In this document: piece after piece, positions 23,101-34,546 of the stretch | Layout: each line of letters begins with the position of its first letter | How positions within the stretch are numbered: position 1 is the stretch's first letter | Assembly (NCBI GenBank): GCA_022829145.1 | Contig: CM040752.1 | Coordinates: 32,750,586 to 32,814,585, forward strand | Direction: 5' to 3' | DNA from: Albula goreensis | Lineage: Eukaryota > Chordata > Actinopteri > Albuliformes > Albulidae | Length of the DNA: 64,000 bases | Position numbers and translations under genes: made by a program | The notes under the pieces: model-generated | Database searches by the model: none | What the model saw: only the letters and a program-made list of their open reading frames with translations | What the model was told of the DNA's origin: nothing

Positions 23101-23911
23101 CACCTTTTCCAGTCTGATGATAAGCTTATTGACTTCAATGACATAGTGGTCGATTCTTGCTGCCCGGTGTTTCTTGAAGCTCTCCAGATGACTCCTTGTT
23201 GCCCCTGGATACAGGATGAGACGGAAGCTCAGGGACCACGTCACATGGTTACTGATCATTTGCGAACCATTTGAAACAGATAACATCCTAATCTCAAGCA
23301 CATGAGATCCAGAGAACCCATTAATGAGTCAGTTGCATACATTTCCAAAAGTTTTGAAATATTTGAAACACAGTATTTGCAGATACCATTTGAGTGCTGC
23401 TTAGGTATGTTGATGAAGTTACTCAGGCTGTTCCAGCTCATGCAGGTAGATCTCATTAAGGATCTCAGAGTACCCCCCCTTCCCCCCAAGCCCCTCCCTC
23501 TCTCACCCAGTTCCTGGGGCTCCCACATGTAGGGGTCCACCCCCCCGTAGTAGAAGGACTCGTAGCTGCCAGAGTCCACACGGTCTTCCCCATCCCGCTT
23601 CAACAACTTGTCCTTGGCTTTCTTCGCTTTCTGTACCAGGCCTACCGGGGAGAGAGAGGGACAACCCGTCGTTTATTTTTTACTTGAAATCATTGAATGT
23701 TATGAAGCAAACAAATCAGTGCAGAGAGAGCCGGTGGCTTTAGCTCACTCTTCAGCTGTCCCTTGACGTTGCGGTCCTCGTCCGCGTGCTCCTCCTCGTA
23801 GTGGCCCTGGAGCTGGTAGAAAGACTGCAGGTCCTTCAGGCACAGCGGGCACAGGAAGCCCTCCTTCACCTCCCCCGGGGCCTCGAATGGAGGGGGGTAG
23901 CTGGAGGCCAT
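17191..23911 (-). CDS. rbsn: Rabenosyn-5 (RBSN/ZFYVE20), complete coding region
   Basis: Early-endosome effector that binds PI3P, Rab4/Rab5-class GTPases and EHD proteins to drive receptor recycling. Coding exons from 5': 23749-23911, 23507-23641, 23104-23204, 22684-22729, 22327-22488, 21291-21547, 19270-19340, 19070-19156, 18634-18736, 18414-18518, 17191-18291. They join in phase to 776 codons plus TGA (human about 784). Residues 19-42 form an N-terminal C2H2 finger (FLCPLC...H..EEEH). The FYVE domain has WVSD at 157-160, CPDC at 166-169, RRHHCRLC at 178-185 and the last cysteines near 259-263, split by a Ser-rich insert. A central coiled coil (about 463-510, LLQQIDNI) matches the Rab4-binding region. 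Six NPF motifs follow at 625, 641, 664, 685, 695 and 712 for EH-domain binding. A C-terminal LLLQQIDNI hairpin (about 731-776) matches the Rab5/Rab22-binding region. The ATG lies one base inside its exon, after a strong acceptor. Confidence 0.96.
18754..18986 (+). mobile_element. tRNA-derived SINE, full-length with poly(A) tail, in rbsn intron 8
   Basis: Head gggcagcctgtagtctagtggctaagg holds an RNA polymerase III A-box (tagtctagtgg) and ttgctggttcaagccc holds the B-box (ggttcaagcc). The body includes gagcaaggcccttaacccc and the fish retroelement tail taagtcgctttggataaaag, then a run of about 26 A. It is antisense to rbsn, and its head begins 17 bases from the first base of exon 9 (18736). 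It is not a functional tRNA gene. Confidence 0.9.
19423..20316 (+). mobile_element. hAT-type DNA transposon, internally deleted, in rbsn intron 6
   Basis: An 894-bp element with inverted ends CAGTGACGTGCGGT and CCGCACGTCACTG. It is flanked by perfect 8-bp direct repeats cgtgcaat at 19415-19422 and 20317-20324, the hallmark of hAT insertion. Subterminal gtgcctcaccagc is present near both ends in the same orientation. Inside is a short ORF (20083-20229) that looks like the first exon of a zf-MYM1-like hAT transposase; the catalytic part is absent. Confidence 0.93.
20083..20229 (+). pseudogene. N-terminal remnant of a hAT transposase ORF
   Basis: 48 codons starting MDDYISTLKQFSQVDF and containing KGRPTPELKG, then a stop. 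The KxGRPTPEL motif is one I associate with the N-terminus of zf-MYM1-like hAT transposases in fish. No catalytic RNase H fold or dimerisation domain follows, so it cannot encode an active enzyme. Family assignment rests on motif memory. Confidence 0.55.
21782..22015 (-). mobile_element. Probable tRNA-derived SINE, in rbsn intron 5
   Basis: Read on the - strand it starts gcctttgagtggcttgcagg (A-box-like tgagtggcttgcagg) and has ggggctcgactcccggcc (B-box-like). It then has ggcgaggcaacaattggcc and gacagcgccctcc before a variable end. This is a second SINE family, distinct from the one at 18754, and is in the same orientation as rbsn. Target duplication not seen. Confidence 0.6.
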
Positions 23912-26373
23912 GCTGTGGGGGCGTAGGCTGGGGAGGAGGAGGAGGAGGGGGGAGGGGTTTCCCAATCCTGAGGTCCACTAGCAGCAGCAGTGCCAGAGGG
24001 CCCGGTTTCACTCTGTGCAGCCCTTGGGACGCGGCTCACCCCTAACCCACTCCATAGCACTACAGGACCCCCTGGAACACACAGCAGAGGAAGGGGACCT
24101 GTGAGTGAATGTCCTGCCTGAGGCCAGGCCAGGACCCACCAGCACACAAGCCAAACGCAGGGCATGTTCACCAGCTTTTATCTGATTATGTGTACCTAAT
24201 GATATGAGACTACATGCTGGCTGTTAGTACATTTGCAACCAGTTAAAGACCTACAGTAAATGCTGGGATACCTTGGGCTACAAATTTTAGCTGGGGGAAA
24301 ATGATTTAAGGGGCAATGCGATCAAGTAACAGATACAGTATTCATCCAGAGTGATTTAATATCGCCATGAAAGCCTATTTGGAGACAAATCGAGTGAACC
24401 ACTACCTTCCAGCAACAAAATGTCAGCTAAGTTGGACAAGCAACTTTCATAAAGTACTTCTAGCTTCTATTCTGTCAGATCAATGAGCATTTTGACTGCC
24501 TGCAGAGATATCAGCACAGTATCTCTCCCCTGTCAGTTAGAGTATGACTTCATACTGTGTCCATGTTTCCCTAAATAACGTGAATAAAATTCACAGGGAA
24601 TGCTGTACTTATAGACACGACTGAAGACTGCACCTTTGCATGGAACTATAATGCAATAATCCCTGGTGAATGAAAACTAAAGAAAACATCACTGAATTGC
24701 CTTCTAAAAACAGGTGATAATTATGGGTTTCAAATAAAACAATCATTCATTACTACATGAGTGATGCTTCACCGAAGAGAGATCTGAAACCACTTTCATG
24801 CTGGAAAATTAATTGTTGAATGAACTGTACTAAACACAATCCAAACAGAGATCCAATCGACTACTTAATACATTAATGATGTCGATTGTAATATTTAGTC
24901 TCATACATAAAAAGCACTAGGAAGACGGCTGGATGAAACACACTGACATCCAGCACTGATAAATGCAATCTTCCTCAAAGTACTTCCTTTGCACGTAACT
25001 TTGCTTATCTTGTCGCACAATCGATGACCCAGTATTCAAAGAATTTACAAATAGAGTTTCGTTAATTGGAGGAGAGATTATTTCCCCGGGAGAAGGCGAT
25101 TCTCTGCTCTTGGCCATACTGTAACACAATGCAATGTTACGGTGTGAATTCGGTCTGATATTTGCACAGGTCATTTACTGTGCAAGATAAAAGTTTTATT
25201 CAACTAAACTTGCGTTGGAGCTAGCTTTGGCTCCCCGAGAAACCAGCTGTATTCAAGAACCATCCATTTCATTGGTGACTTCAATCAATTCTCATAGTTT
25301 TCGAGAAAATTACACTCATGCGCTTAGCACTGTATCTATATACGTGCGAAATGGGGCAATGAAGTCTGATTTGTGTCAGCACGTCACAAGACAAACATGT
25401 GCGTACTCCATCTTTATCGCCACGATTCGCCAGGATTTTGGTGGGTAAAATTAAATGTACAGATTGTGTACGATGTGTAGATTCACCTATTCCTACGCAG
25501 CGCAAACACACATCTGATTAAATGCTAGTTGGTTACTTTTGTCACTCATAAAACAGTATCAATACGTTGAGGACAAAATGAAAAAATTCAGTTTTAAGCA
25601 GCTCCATCCGTAGCGTCTAGGAACCTGAACGACCTTACTTTTACCGATAAGCAATTCGCCTCAATGAACTACCCGATCTCACATTTGCTCACCATTGCAA
25701 CTGACAGCGCTGCAGACAGCACAGTCTTGCGTATTACATACAGTACAAATAATTACGCAACTACTTGTTTACGTTCCGTACAAGAAAACCAATTTAAACC
25801 CGTTCCACCCAACAAACAGTAACAACAACCTTGCAAGAAAACATGTCGGACTTTCACATTCGATCCTAACGTGAGACTGACAGTTGCACATCTTAATGTG
25901 GGATAACCTCAATGACATTTTTTACAACTAGGTAGGCCAAGAACCATTTTTAAACATTTTTCAAATAGCAACTGCTCGCAGCATTATGTTGACTGGATAG
26001 GAGCTAGCGATAACAGAATTCGTGGAGTTCCTGGACTATTTTCGGACAAGCTACCGTAGCTGGCCACCCACCCTCCATATCTGTTGTAATATAACGTTAA
26101 TACTTTGTCGGTAAAGAGTAAGACAGAAGTAAATGTTCAATCAGCTTATCTCAACTGCCGATTGTCTAAGCTACAGCAATCGGGCCAGTTAGCCGCTAAT
26201 TGATTGTTACAACAAAACAATGCAACGTAGTTTGCTGTCTAGCTAGCTAGCTATCATGGCTTGATAACTGACACAAACCAAAATATAAAAAGGCTGCACT
26301 CCCTTGGCTATAAACAAACAATCGTACATTTTGAATGAGCGAAAGGACTGTTAAGGCGTCCGTAAATACTTAC
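23912..26373 (-). other. rbsn: rbsn intron 1 (5' UTR intron)
   Basis: About 2.46 kb between the probable noncoding first exon and the ATG exon. The acceptor side is strongly pyrimidine-rich on the - strand (ctcctcctcctcccc). Short ORFs here are shadows. No transposon with clear ends seen. Confidence 0.5.
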
Positions 26374-26470
26374 AGAGTACTTGTTAGAGTTTTGACAGCG
26401 TAAAAGCCACTGTAATACAGCTGGCGCTCTCTTCGCGGGTGAAAGGTTACCAGCCCTACCTAGTCACATG
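26374..26470 (-). other. rbsn: Probable noncoding first exon of rbsn
   Basis: The start codon at 23911 sits one base after an acceptor (gcccccacag at 23913-23922 on -), so the 5' UTR must continue upstream. On the - strand tactct|gtaagt gives a strong donor at 26374/26373. The adjoining sequence is GC-richer (gcgaagagagcgcc) and sits next to paired E-boxes. The transcription start is not defined; 26470 is a placeholder. Confidence 0.55.
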
Positions 26471-26484
26471 GTTAGTCATGTGAT
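26463..26484 (-). promoter_or_regulatory. rbsn: Paired CANNTG E-boxes at the rbsn promoter
   Basis: GTCACATGG at 26463-26471 and TCATGTGA at 26476-26483. The second is the palindromic MITF/TFE-type core (TCAnGTGA with CATG centre). Their position immediately upstream of the probable rbsn first exon suggests regulation by a TFEB/MITF-class factor, known to act on endolysosomal genes. Binding is inferred. Confidence 0.4.
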
Positions 26485-27539
26485 AGGTACTCGCTCCGTA
26501 CCGGTAGAGAAATGGGACAAACAGCACGAAATGAATCATGTATGAATGAAGTCAGATAGGGTTGCCAGCGTGAAGTATTTTTAATTTTTTTTTTTCACTT
26601 CAAATGGACATTTTTTTACACTTTTCCTGTATAGGTGGGCCAGAAGATCCATGTAATATGAATGCATGGTGTTGGTGAATACTTGCACTTGGATATTAGA
26701 TCACAATAAAACAACTCCAGAACAATCTTCAGTTGTCATTCATTACCTTAGTTTGTTGGTAAAATTAATTAATTTCTCAGATCATCAAAATGACTGGGCT
26801 ATTTCTGCAATTCAAAACTTTTCACACGCTATATTTGTTTTCTGTAGATAACAATGTTAGGTTCTGAGCTCATTCTGGGAAGAATGATCGCTTGTAAATG
26901 TCACAGAATGTTTATTTGTGTCATTTCATCAGGGTCCCTTGAAAGTTATCTTGAAATCACAAGGGAAGTCACAGGATTTGCCTTAGAATATTACTTAGGT
27001 TTTATATACTTGTTAAAAATAATTTTAATTTAATATTGATTATTCTTGTTAATTTTATCATTCATATTGGCAATGTTAAAACAATGAGCACTTTCAGTAC
27101 TTTCATTTGGGACATTGTTGAGGTACGTTTGGCATATTATCCATTATGCTTTTGATGATTTCTGGTTGCATACTCTTGTCAGTAAAAAATAATTTCCACA
27201 ATGTTATCTCATGACCCAATGACAATCTACACAAAATGTTCTCCAGCATTCATGAAACGTTACTGACAGCTGTAATAGCTTCAGCAATTAGAATGTCATT
27301 TCTTTACACACATTTTCAGTGTATATTTTCTGTCTTGTGTAATATTTAGTTAGGTCCCATGAGTTTAGTAGTACTATCCTGTTGCATAAAGGACAGGTCA
27401 GACTGCTATAGGATGTACTCACCACAAGGTGGTGCTACTAACTGAGATATTTCCCTTCATTAATTCATATGATGACAGCAAAGTGTATTTTGTCTGATTT
27501 TCTGCAATTTGTATATTTCTGACAATTAATGTTAAGAGA

Positions 27540-27730
27540 TCTTCAACCAAAACCTAATATTAAATAGAAAGGAAACCAGAGTTAACAAATAACTTAAAAA
27601 AATTGATGAGTTAGTTATTAAAAATGTAATGCAAAACAAATTCCTGTGTGAAAATGTAATTGCCCCCTTAGACTCAATAAATGAATACAACGAACTTCAG
27701 CAGCAAGCAATTGCCTCTGAACAATTTTTG
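27540..27730. mobile_element. Fragment of dispersed DNA-element repeat, second copy
   Basis: Contains gtgtgaaaatgtaattgcccc, then gaacttcagcagcaagcaattgc. The layout matches the fish repeat also recognised at 6899-7310. Ends not defined. Confidence 0.45.
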
Positions 27731-27973
27731 CAACCATGCATATAGCAGCCAATCAGATCCACCCTTGACACAGAGCATGACTCTGATATAATAAAATATC
27801 TATGGTCCTTTGGGAGTTATAGGATGTTATGGGACCCTTGACTTTAACCCTTAACCGTTCTGTGGTGAACTTTGCTTTGACCATGAAATTGTGATTTGTT
27901 TTGTGGTGATAAAATTGTGAAAATGTGTTCTTTTGCATGTTCCTCACATGAAATAGGCCAAAAGCCATAGAGC

Positions 27974-28178
27974 AGGGGTGTCAAACTGCAGTCCTGGAGG
28001 GCCGCAGTGGTAGCTGGTTTTTGGTGTGTTTTAGCACTTAATTGATTAATTAAAATCACTGGTTGGCTAAAGAGTCCACACACCTGGTTTCCAAGGCCTA
28101 AAATGGCTGCCAATCGAAAGGAAAGAACAAAAACCCGCAGACACTGTGGCCCTCCAGGACTGGAGTTTGACACCCCTG
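27974..28178. mobile_element. hAT-type MITE with 8-bp target duplication
   Basis: A 205-bp element beginning CAGGGGTGTCAAACTGCAGT and ending as the near-perfect complement (ACTGGAGTTTGACACCCCTG); the inverted arms continue through cctggagggcc. Direct repeats ccatagag flank it at 27966-27973 and 28179-28186. It has no coding capacity and depends on a hAT transposase elsewhere. It lies between rbsn and trh. Confidence 0.93.
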
Positions 28179-28186
28179 CCATAGAG

Positions 28187-31100
28187 ATTAAGGTAGAAAA
28201 AAAACATTTTCTTTTCGATGATCAGAACACAAGGGTTAAACACATTCAAATATGCATTTGTGATGCGATTTAACTCAGCAGATCTGATCTGTATGAACAT
28301 GTGCACAATGGCATGCATTTTGCATATTAGCTCAAACATTTTCTTTTCAGATTGATTTTTTTAATAAGTCCCAATAGTTTTTCTTCAATCACATACCTAG
28401 TGCAGAATTGTCAGTTGTCTCAGAGTTAGCCACAGTTTTCATCATCCCTATAGACCAGCTTGCCTAGGACTATTATATAAGGCAAAGCCTCATCCAAGTA
28501 AATCTAACACAGTGCCCACTATGCTCATACTTAACAAAGCTCCTTCAGTAGTGACTGGATCAAAAATTCAAGTGGCAAAATATAATTGGTACGTTTTACT
28601 TTTTTTTTTTAAATTGACACCTTTTGCTTTCAAAGTAGAGTTTCTGGAACAAGCGCAATATGAGAAGAGTGCAATATGTACGGCTAGAATGTGAAGAGAT
28701 ATACTGAAGCATCTTTGCCCTTTGAAAATGTTTCATGCATGACACCTCTGGCCTGGCCTGATTGCAGTGAGACTGGGAGAGGTGTGGAGCAGGGCTCATT
28801 AGGAGAGAGATAGATGTGTCCTCAGGGAAGGTGTGGAAGCTCAGTGCATGCTCAAGTCCATTCATGGACGCCCTGAGTGAAGGTGCGGCACGTGATTGGC
28901 TAATGAATGAGAAGGCTGGTGTTCTCATCCTTCACACACCATAGAGGGAGAGGTCCCCAGCGCTCTGCGGAAGGGGATGTGCCGTACTCAAGAACTTAGT
29001 GGGAGCGTTTGTGTGTCACCTCGAGCAGAAGGAGTGAGGTTTTTATTTTTAAGCATGCGTGTTTGAATGTGTCCCCAAGGAATCGTGACTTTGTGAGCAT
29101 ACGATTCTCAGCGACTGTGACCCACCGCTCTGTTTTAACTCATATCGGCACTGCTGCCTGTTTTAAAGACCTTGAATCTTGCTGCTGACGATGTGTTGTA
29201 CTGATGTAGTGCAGGAATGCTGTACCATTCACAACTGTTTTAATCACCGCACCTCGTTAGAGAGGCAATTTTGTCAAACTACGGACAAAAATTAATATGC
29301 AGGTTTCAGCAATATTTGTTATAGTAGCTCTTTCCATAAAAGCAAAGGAATAAAATAGTTATCTTTGGGGAAGAGAAAGCCTACACACAAAAACAGGCAG
29401 AGCTGTTTGAGACTGGGGATTGCGGAGATTTTTCTCTTAGTCTGAGCTTCTTTGAGCTTTGAGTTCTCAATGTTTAGGCGACAGGCTGAAGAAGCAGGGG
29501 TATCATTTTACTGTCTCACTCTGAGACAATACAGTGGTGAGGGTATTAAAGTGAGTTTCATCAAGCTCTCTTTCAATGTGTTTATAATGGATGCTTTTTT
29601 TTAAGAAAGTTGAATGTGCATTGTAAAATTTGACACTTCAGGTCTGCCTGATTTTTACTTTTATGTGTTTCTTGGGAAGCAAAATGTGTGTATGTGTGTG
29701 TGTTTGTGTGTAGTATGCCTGCGTGTGTTAGTTTTTATGTTAATCATGGGGAGAATATTTGAGCCAGACACACAACAGTGTCAGAGCAGGATTGTGGGTA
29801 CTAGACATAAGAGTCTAGGGAGCCCACCCCTGCCATTCACTGTCTGTGTAAAGGTCAGAAGCTGCATAGGTGTTGGACAGAATTGTAACCTTAACCTAAT
29901 CGTAACCTAGCCTTCAACCTTAACCAAACAAAATGCAGATTCCCTATGGTCTCCCTTCAGTCCTGTAGCTGTGGTTTTGTAGGACAGTTGTGTTGATCAG
30001 CATTTGATCCTATTTTTCACAGTTCTGTAAATGCACTGTGTGTACGTGTATGTGTGAGTAAGACTATAAATACAATTTATTGAAAAGAAGTTTAATAAGT
30101 CATGCTTTGTCAATGACTGTTGACTTTCTGAGCCTCTTGTCCTACTCCCATAGTCAGTTTAATTGAGGGCTCCAAAGGTCAAGCCGGTTGTCTTCACATG
30201 CAGTTGCACCTTGTTTGTCTGAAGTGAAGATGCACGATAGAGATGGGCCTTTGTGGACAGCAGTGGATGAAAGTGGAGCCCAGTTCACTCTTAAGTAATC
30301 TCACTATGGTTGGTCTGAAGCATTTTGCACACTATCTCCACTATATTACTTGTAGTTTAGCTTCGGTCCTGGCATACGGTGCTGTTATCTATCTTATCTC
30401 TGTGGAACTGTTCGCTCCAATTTTCTCCGTTCCTTCTTCACAAATCTGCCTTCTGGAACAATAATTTCTCACCCACTGTCTTTCGTTTGGTAACTAAAGA
30501 AATGAAGGAGTAAATCTTGCATGGCACGCTACAGTATAACCAGACTCTCCAGTACTGCTGTATATATAGCTTATCTCCAGGGGAACTAGACAGAACAAAT
30601 CATTTGCAATTCTTGGCTGCCAAGCAGTGTCAAGCATCCTCTTGAGTTACAACTCTATGCCTGTTTCTGTCTTATAAAACACATAGAAATCAATAGTTAG
30701 CGCATTTCTCCAAACTATGATATATATCCCTTTAAACTCATGAGTCACAAAGTCTTGATTTCATGGTTATATAAATCTCCATTGGCCCCCGAGACGTTTT
30801 CTTGAAAGATTCAGCGCCTGGAATGTGATCACGTCTGCCCATCATTGATCAGCCAAAGGCCAGGCTAGCTCTATTATATAATATCTAGAAATACATAATA
30901 AGCTTGTGTGTTTCAGTCAGATGGATTTTCTTCAGTAAAGGTGTGGAATCTGGATTATACCTTTGTGTCTAACGGTAATGCTAAAGGTCCAACTCAGGGG
31001 AGGGCTCAGTTCAATTAAAATTAAGAGTAAAATGCCTTCACCGTGCAGAGTTTTAACCCTACACCCCTGTTATAGCAAACGCTGTGGGGAAGGCTGAGCA

Positions 31101-32494
31101 CTGGAACACTGCCCATGGCAATTCATTTGGCTCGTGATGAGGTGCTCTGTTCTGGTTTGGTGTTGAGGCCGGAGAGATTGGCGAGTGGTCGGACTGATTC
31201 TCTTAATCCCAGACTTAATGACACGTGCCCACAGCATATCGACGGCGCGCGGGCAATTAAGTGTGCTGAAAGGGTAACTGACACAAACGCTGCCAGGTAT
31301 TGGCTTGCAAAATTGAATGAGTAGAGGGACATTTCTGCAATTGCCTTGTTAGTACCATGGGATTGATCATTCATTTCCCCACAGAAAGCCTGTATACCTT
31401 CCATGAATTGGAAAAAGTCAAACTGCAAGAAAAAAATAATATTTATAATGACATTTTACCGGTGAGACAATTCCTTGGAAAGTATTTGCACAGCATATTG
31501 CATTTCATATTCATTTTATGCAACCTTTGAAAAATGAAGGCAATAATAATGATAAATATTTAATAACGGTTGTTTTCAATGCTGCTTACCTGATATTAAC
31601 CCATCTGTATGCAGGTACCTTTATTGCACATCGTTTCAATAGTTTGATATGATTTACAAAGCAAGAGTTTACCTTTAATAAAATATATTCATTACAGAGA
31701 GACATTATACAATATAGCCATGCAAGAATATTCGTGTAGAAAAATACTTCGGGGACCATTTTATTTTGCTGGGAATATTGTTCATTGGTATTTTACAGAA
31801 GACTGGACGCTTAAATCATATGACAAATAAGATACAGATACGTAGGTCTTTTTTAAAATCTAAGACAGTTGTTATTCCAACCGAGGCCACATGAAATAAA
31901 TTCCACTGACAAGAGTGCAACCACACGTCAAGAGACAGGACTGTAAACTTTTTTCGAAGACGGCCTATATTGCAGACATACGTGTAGATCATGCATGAAA
32001 ACGCATACATTTCATCAAGCAATCCGATTTTGACGTTCTATTATAATTCAACAAAGTAACCCTATAGTACAAATACGCTAAAATTCTGTAAACTATAGTG
32101 CGATTCCTTTAGATTAAACGTTTGTCTTATTGGTGGCAATTCTATTTAGGACATTGATTACGCTGTTACACATAGCTCCCAAACAGTTTTAAGAACACCT
32201 TTTTGCCATAATTAATAAACAAAACAGAAAGAAAAATGTGCGAACATCATGATAGCAGTAGTAAGCTGTCAATCCATCGATCATTGATACAACTAGACTG
32301 TAAATTGCAGAGAAGGCTGCTAACCTACGGGGTGGAAAGTAGCATATTCCTTATTTTAAATGAACGTTGATGATGATGTTGAAACTGAGCGAGTCTCCGT
32401 CAGCAGTTGAGCACTTCGTCATAAAATCTGAGCTATCTCATGTGGCCCGCAATTAAGGGCAATAAATACATTGATAAACAATTGTGAAATAATC
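28187..32494. other. Intergenic region between rbsn and trh
   Basis: About 4.3 kb, AT-rich, with a short TG-rich tract near 29685-29715. I found no splice-bounded coding exon, no tandem repeat and no transposon with recognisable ends. It could hold trh 3' flanking or enhancer sequence, but nothing in the bases shows it. Confidence 0.5.
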
Positions 32495-32500
32495 TTTATT
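32495..32500 (-). terminator. trh: trh poly(A) signal
   Basis: TTTATT on +, AATAAA on -, 60 bases beyond the trh stop codon. Confidence 0.65.
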
Positions 32501-32559
32501 ATAATTATTTAGATATTTAGATCTTTACATTAAATTTATGCATTTGCTCCCCCGATTTT

Positions 32560-34146
32560 TTAATCCTGTTCTGTCAAATCTTCATCAAAAGCGAACCTTT
32601 TGCCAGGATGTTGTCTCTTCTCTTCGGCTCGGCTCTTGGTCGCGTTGTCCAACAACTCGAGCAACAAGCTTGCTTTGCTGCAGCTCACAGGATCTTTGGC
32701 GGCACAGGGACCGCTGAGGGCGAAATCAGTATCGGCGTTATCCACATAGCGTTTTCCGGGGTGCTGACGCTTCTCCAAATCCGACAGCTCACCTGAGTCC
32801 ATCTCCTCCCCGAGCTCACGCCTGCCAGGATGCTGACGTTTGTTGTACATCAGGTAACGTTTACCTGGGTGCTGCCTTTTGGAAAGCTCGATCAGGTACG
32901 TCGCGTGAGAGCCAGAGTTGTCGGGTAACGGCTCCAGTGGCGAACGCTTACCCGGGTGTTGCCTCCTTTGCAACTCCACGAAATTGTCCAACTCCTCCTC
33001 TCGCTTCCCTGGGTGCTGTCTTTTCTGGAGGTCGGAATAGTCCTCGATGTCGTCCTCCTCCCGTTTTCCAGGATGCTGTCGCTTCTCTATTTCGTCCTCG
33101 TATCGTTTCCCGGGATGCTGCCTCTTGGAGACCCACTCCTGTTGAGAGGAGACCAGCTCTGTAATTATAAAAAAGATTGACATTTTCTGTAAATGCATTG
33201 AAAACAATGAATTGATAACAAGACAGAATTGATTGGGGACCTAATGAAAACAAGATTTTTCTTTCTGCATCGTGTCCTACTGAAATTCTCATTCAGTCTT
33301 TTTTTCAGAAGACCATATTTTGGCATTACAAACCTGAGCAGCAGGTAGTACACAACAGGAGACTAAAATGACTAAATATTTTTAAAAATATGTCATGCGA
33401 TGCGACCAAGTAAATTCATTATGTCATGTGTGGTTTTTAAAGACATGATCTACTTCGATAACTTATTTTTTTTAAACATATTAAGGTATTGTATTATGTT
33501 ACATTTGAATTTTGCAGCTGGTCACAAACACTTTATTTAATGTTATACAACCACATCAAGTTTTCTGCATAGGCTATATTTGATGCATTCATACGAACGT
33601 TTGTATTAAGTAGTCGGATTAATTAAAATCTGTTACATACGATAAAATTAGCATAGATTAGGTTGCGTTTAATTGGAGCATGTCAAACGATGGTTAAATG
33701 GGCTCTTAGTATTTGCTCTGCTGTAGTCTTACCGTTGGCAGCTGTGAACTAATGGAACGACTAAGTTTATGTAGACATTTTAATGTTACAGTTTAGAAAC
33801 AAATTCGCTTTAAATGTAGGTAGAAGACAGAGAAAGTTCCTCCATTTAAATATTTATGGGCTCAATAACTTTTAAAAGTTGCATTGTATAGTCATTGGAA
33901 TACCTTTCGGGGTGCCGCTCTCGAACCAAAACAGAACAAATCTAAACCATGGCGGGACATACCATTTTGGTCTTCGCCCATCTTTTTCAGTATAGATCTG
34001 AGTAATATATTATCCGTTCTCTGCAGCATCTCATCAAAAGTCGCTCTGTTCCCCATGGTCTCCTCTTCAGGGATGGTCTGTCCGAGATTCATGGTGAGGT
34101 TACAGACCGTCAAAGACGCGAGGAGGACCAGGCAAACAGGTTTCAT
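32560..34146 (-). CDS. trh: Prepro-thyrotropin-releasing hormone, complete, eight TRH units
   Basis: Secreted precursor of the tripeptide TRH (pyroGlu-His-Pro-NH2). Coding exons 33963-34146 and 32560-33158 join in phase (AAT G|AG) to 260 codons plus TAA. The first has a hydrophobic signal peptide, [17 protein letters not shown], cleaved near residue 22. The second has eight QHPG units at residues 75, 89, 109, 128, 157, 170, 193 and 244. Each is flanked by dibasic sites: KR before (RR before the fourth) and KR after, except RR after the sixth. The Gln becomes pyroglutamate and the Gly donates the amide. Spacers are acidic, as in other TRH precursors. The first Met of the longer upstream frame is excluded because an acceptor (cactttag) precedes the exon at 34166. 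Human has six units; eight is in line with some fish precursors. Gene organisation (noncoding exon 1, signal exon, hormone exon) matches other vertebrates. Confidence 0.97.
32602..33120 (-). repeat. trh: Eight-fold TRH-coding repeat within trh exon 3
   Basis: The six-codon core [10 protein letters not shown] recurs eight times with spacers of variable length, so it is a coding repeat under selection for the processed peptide and not a simple tandem array. It also creates several spurious ORFs in other frames at 32608-33292. Confidence 0.95.
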
Positions 34147-34166
34147 GGCGATAGGATGTACTTGGG
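34147..34166 (-). other. trh: trh 5' UTR part of exon 2
   Basis: Twenty bases between the acceptor cccactttag and the ATG. They are noncoding because the upstream in-frame codons lie in the intron. Confidence 0.75.
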
Positions 34167-34490
34167 CTAAAGTGGGATAAAAACGTGTGGTTAAAATCAT
34201 GCCGCAGTCAAGAAAACAAACACGGGACGATTATAGATAATCCACTTCACTGTTTTAGAATTAAGGTTAGCTGTGCACTCTTTTCAAATTTTGGTTTATT
34301 TTACAACTTGTAACTAAAGACTGCCATCATTACAATTTATCTGTGGCATAGATTTACAAAGTAAAGTTGGTTTTCAATCGCTCTGCTTTTGAAAATCTGA
34401 AACAAAATGCAAGCCATGCAAGATGAAAAGTATACAGACAATGTATATGTTAAGTACTTGTAACGGTAAAACAAATGTAATTTAACTTAC

Positions 34491-34515
34491 CTTTAGTTGT
34501 AATTTATTTAAATCA
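34491..34515 (-). other. trh: Probable trh noncoding exon 1
   Basis: On the - strand ctaaag|gtaagt gives a strong donor at 34491/34490, 325 bases upstream of the exon 2 acceptor. A TATA-like TTTAAATA (34539-34546) places the start near 34510, which makes this exon very short. The 5' limit is an estimate. Confidence 0.5.
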
Positions 34516-34538
34516 ATGCACCTGTGTTTTGCGCACCT

Positions 34539-34546
34539 ATTTAAAA
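34539..34546 (-). promoter_or_regulatory. trh: TATA-like box of trh
   Basis: TATTTAAA on +, TTTAAATA on -, about 30 bases upstream of the estimated start. A second similar AT-rich motif (ATTTAAATAA on -) occurs at 34503-34512 and could be the true TATA, in which case exon 1 would be almost absent. Confidence 0.45.

Noticed and set aside
32948..33292. 114-codon ORF overlapping trh
   Set aside because: Out-of-frame reading of the TRH repeat exon and its upstream intron.
34144..34200. Longer start for trh (frame open upstream of 34146)
   Set aside because: A splice acceptor (cactttag) at 34167 shows the upstream codons are intronic.
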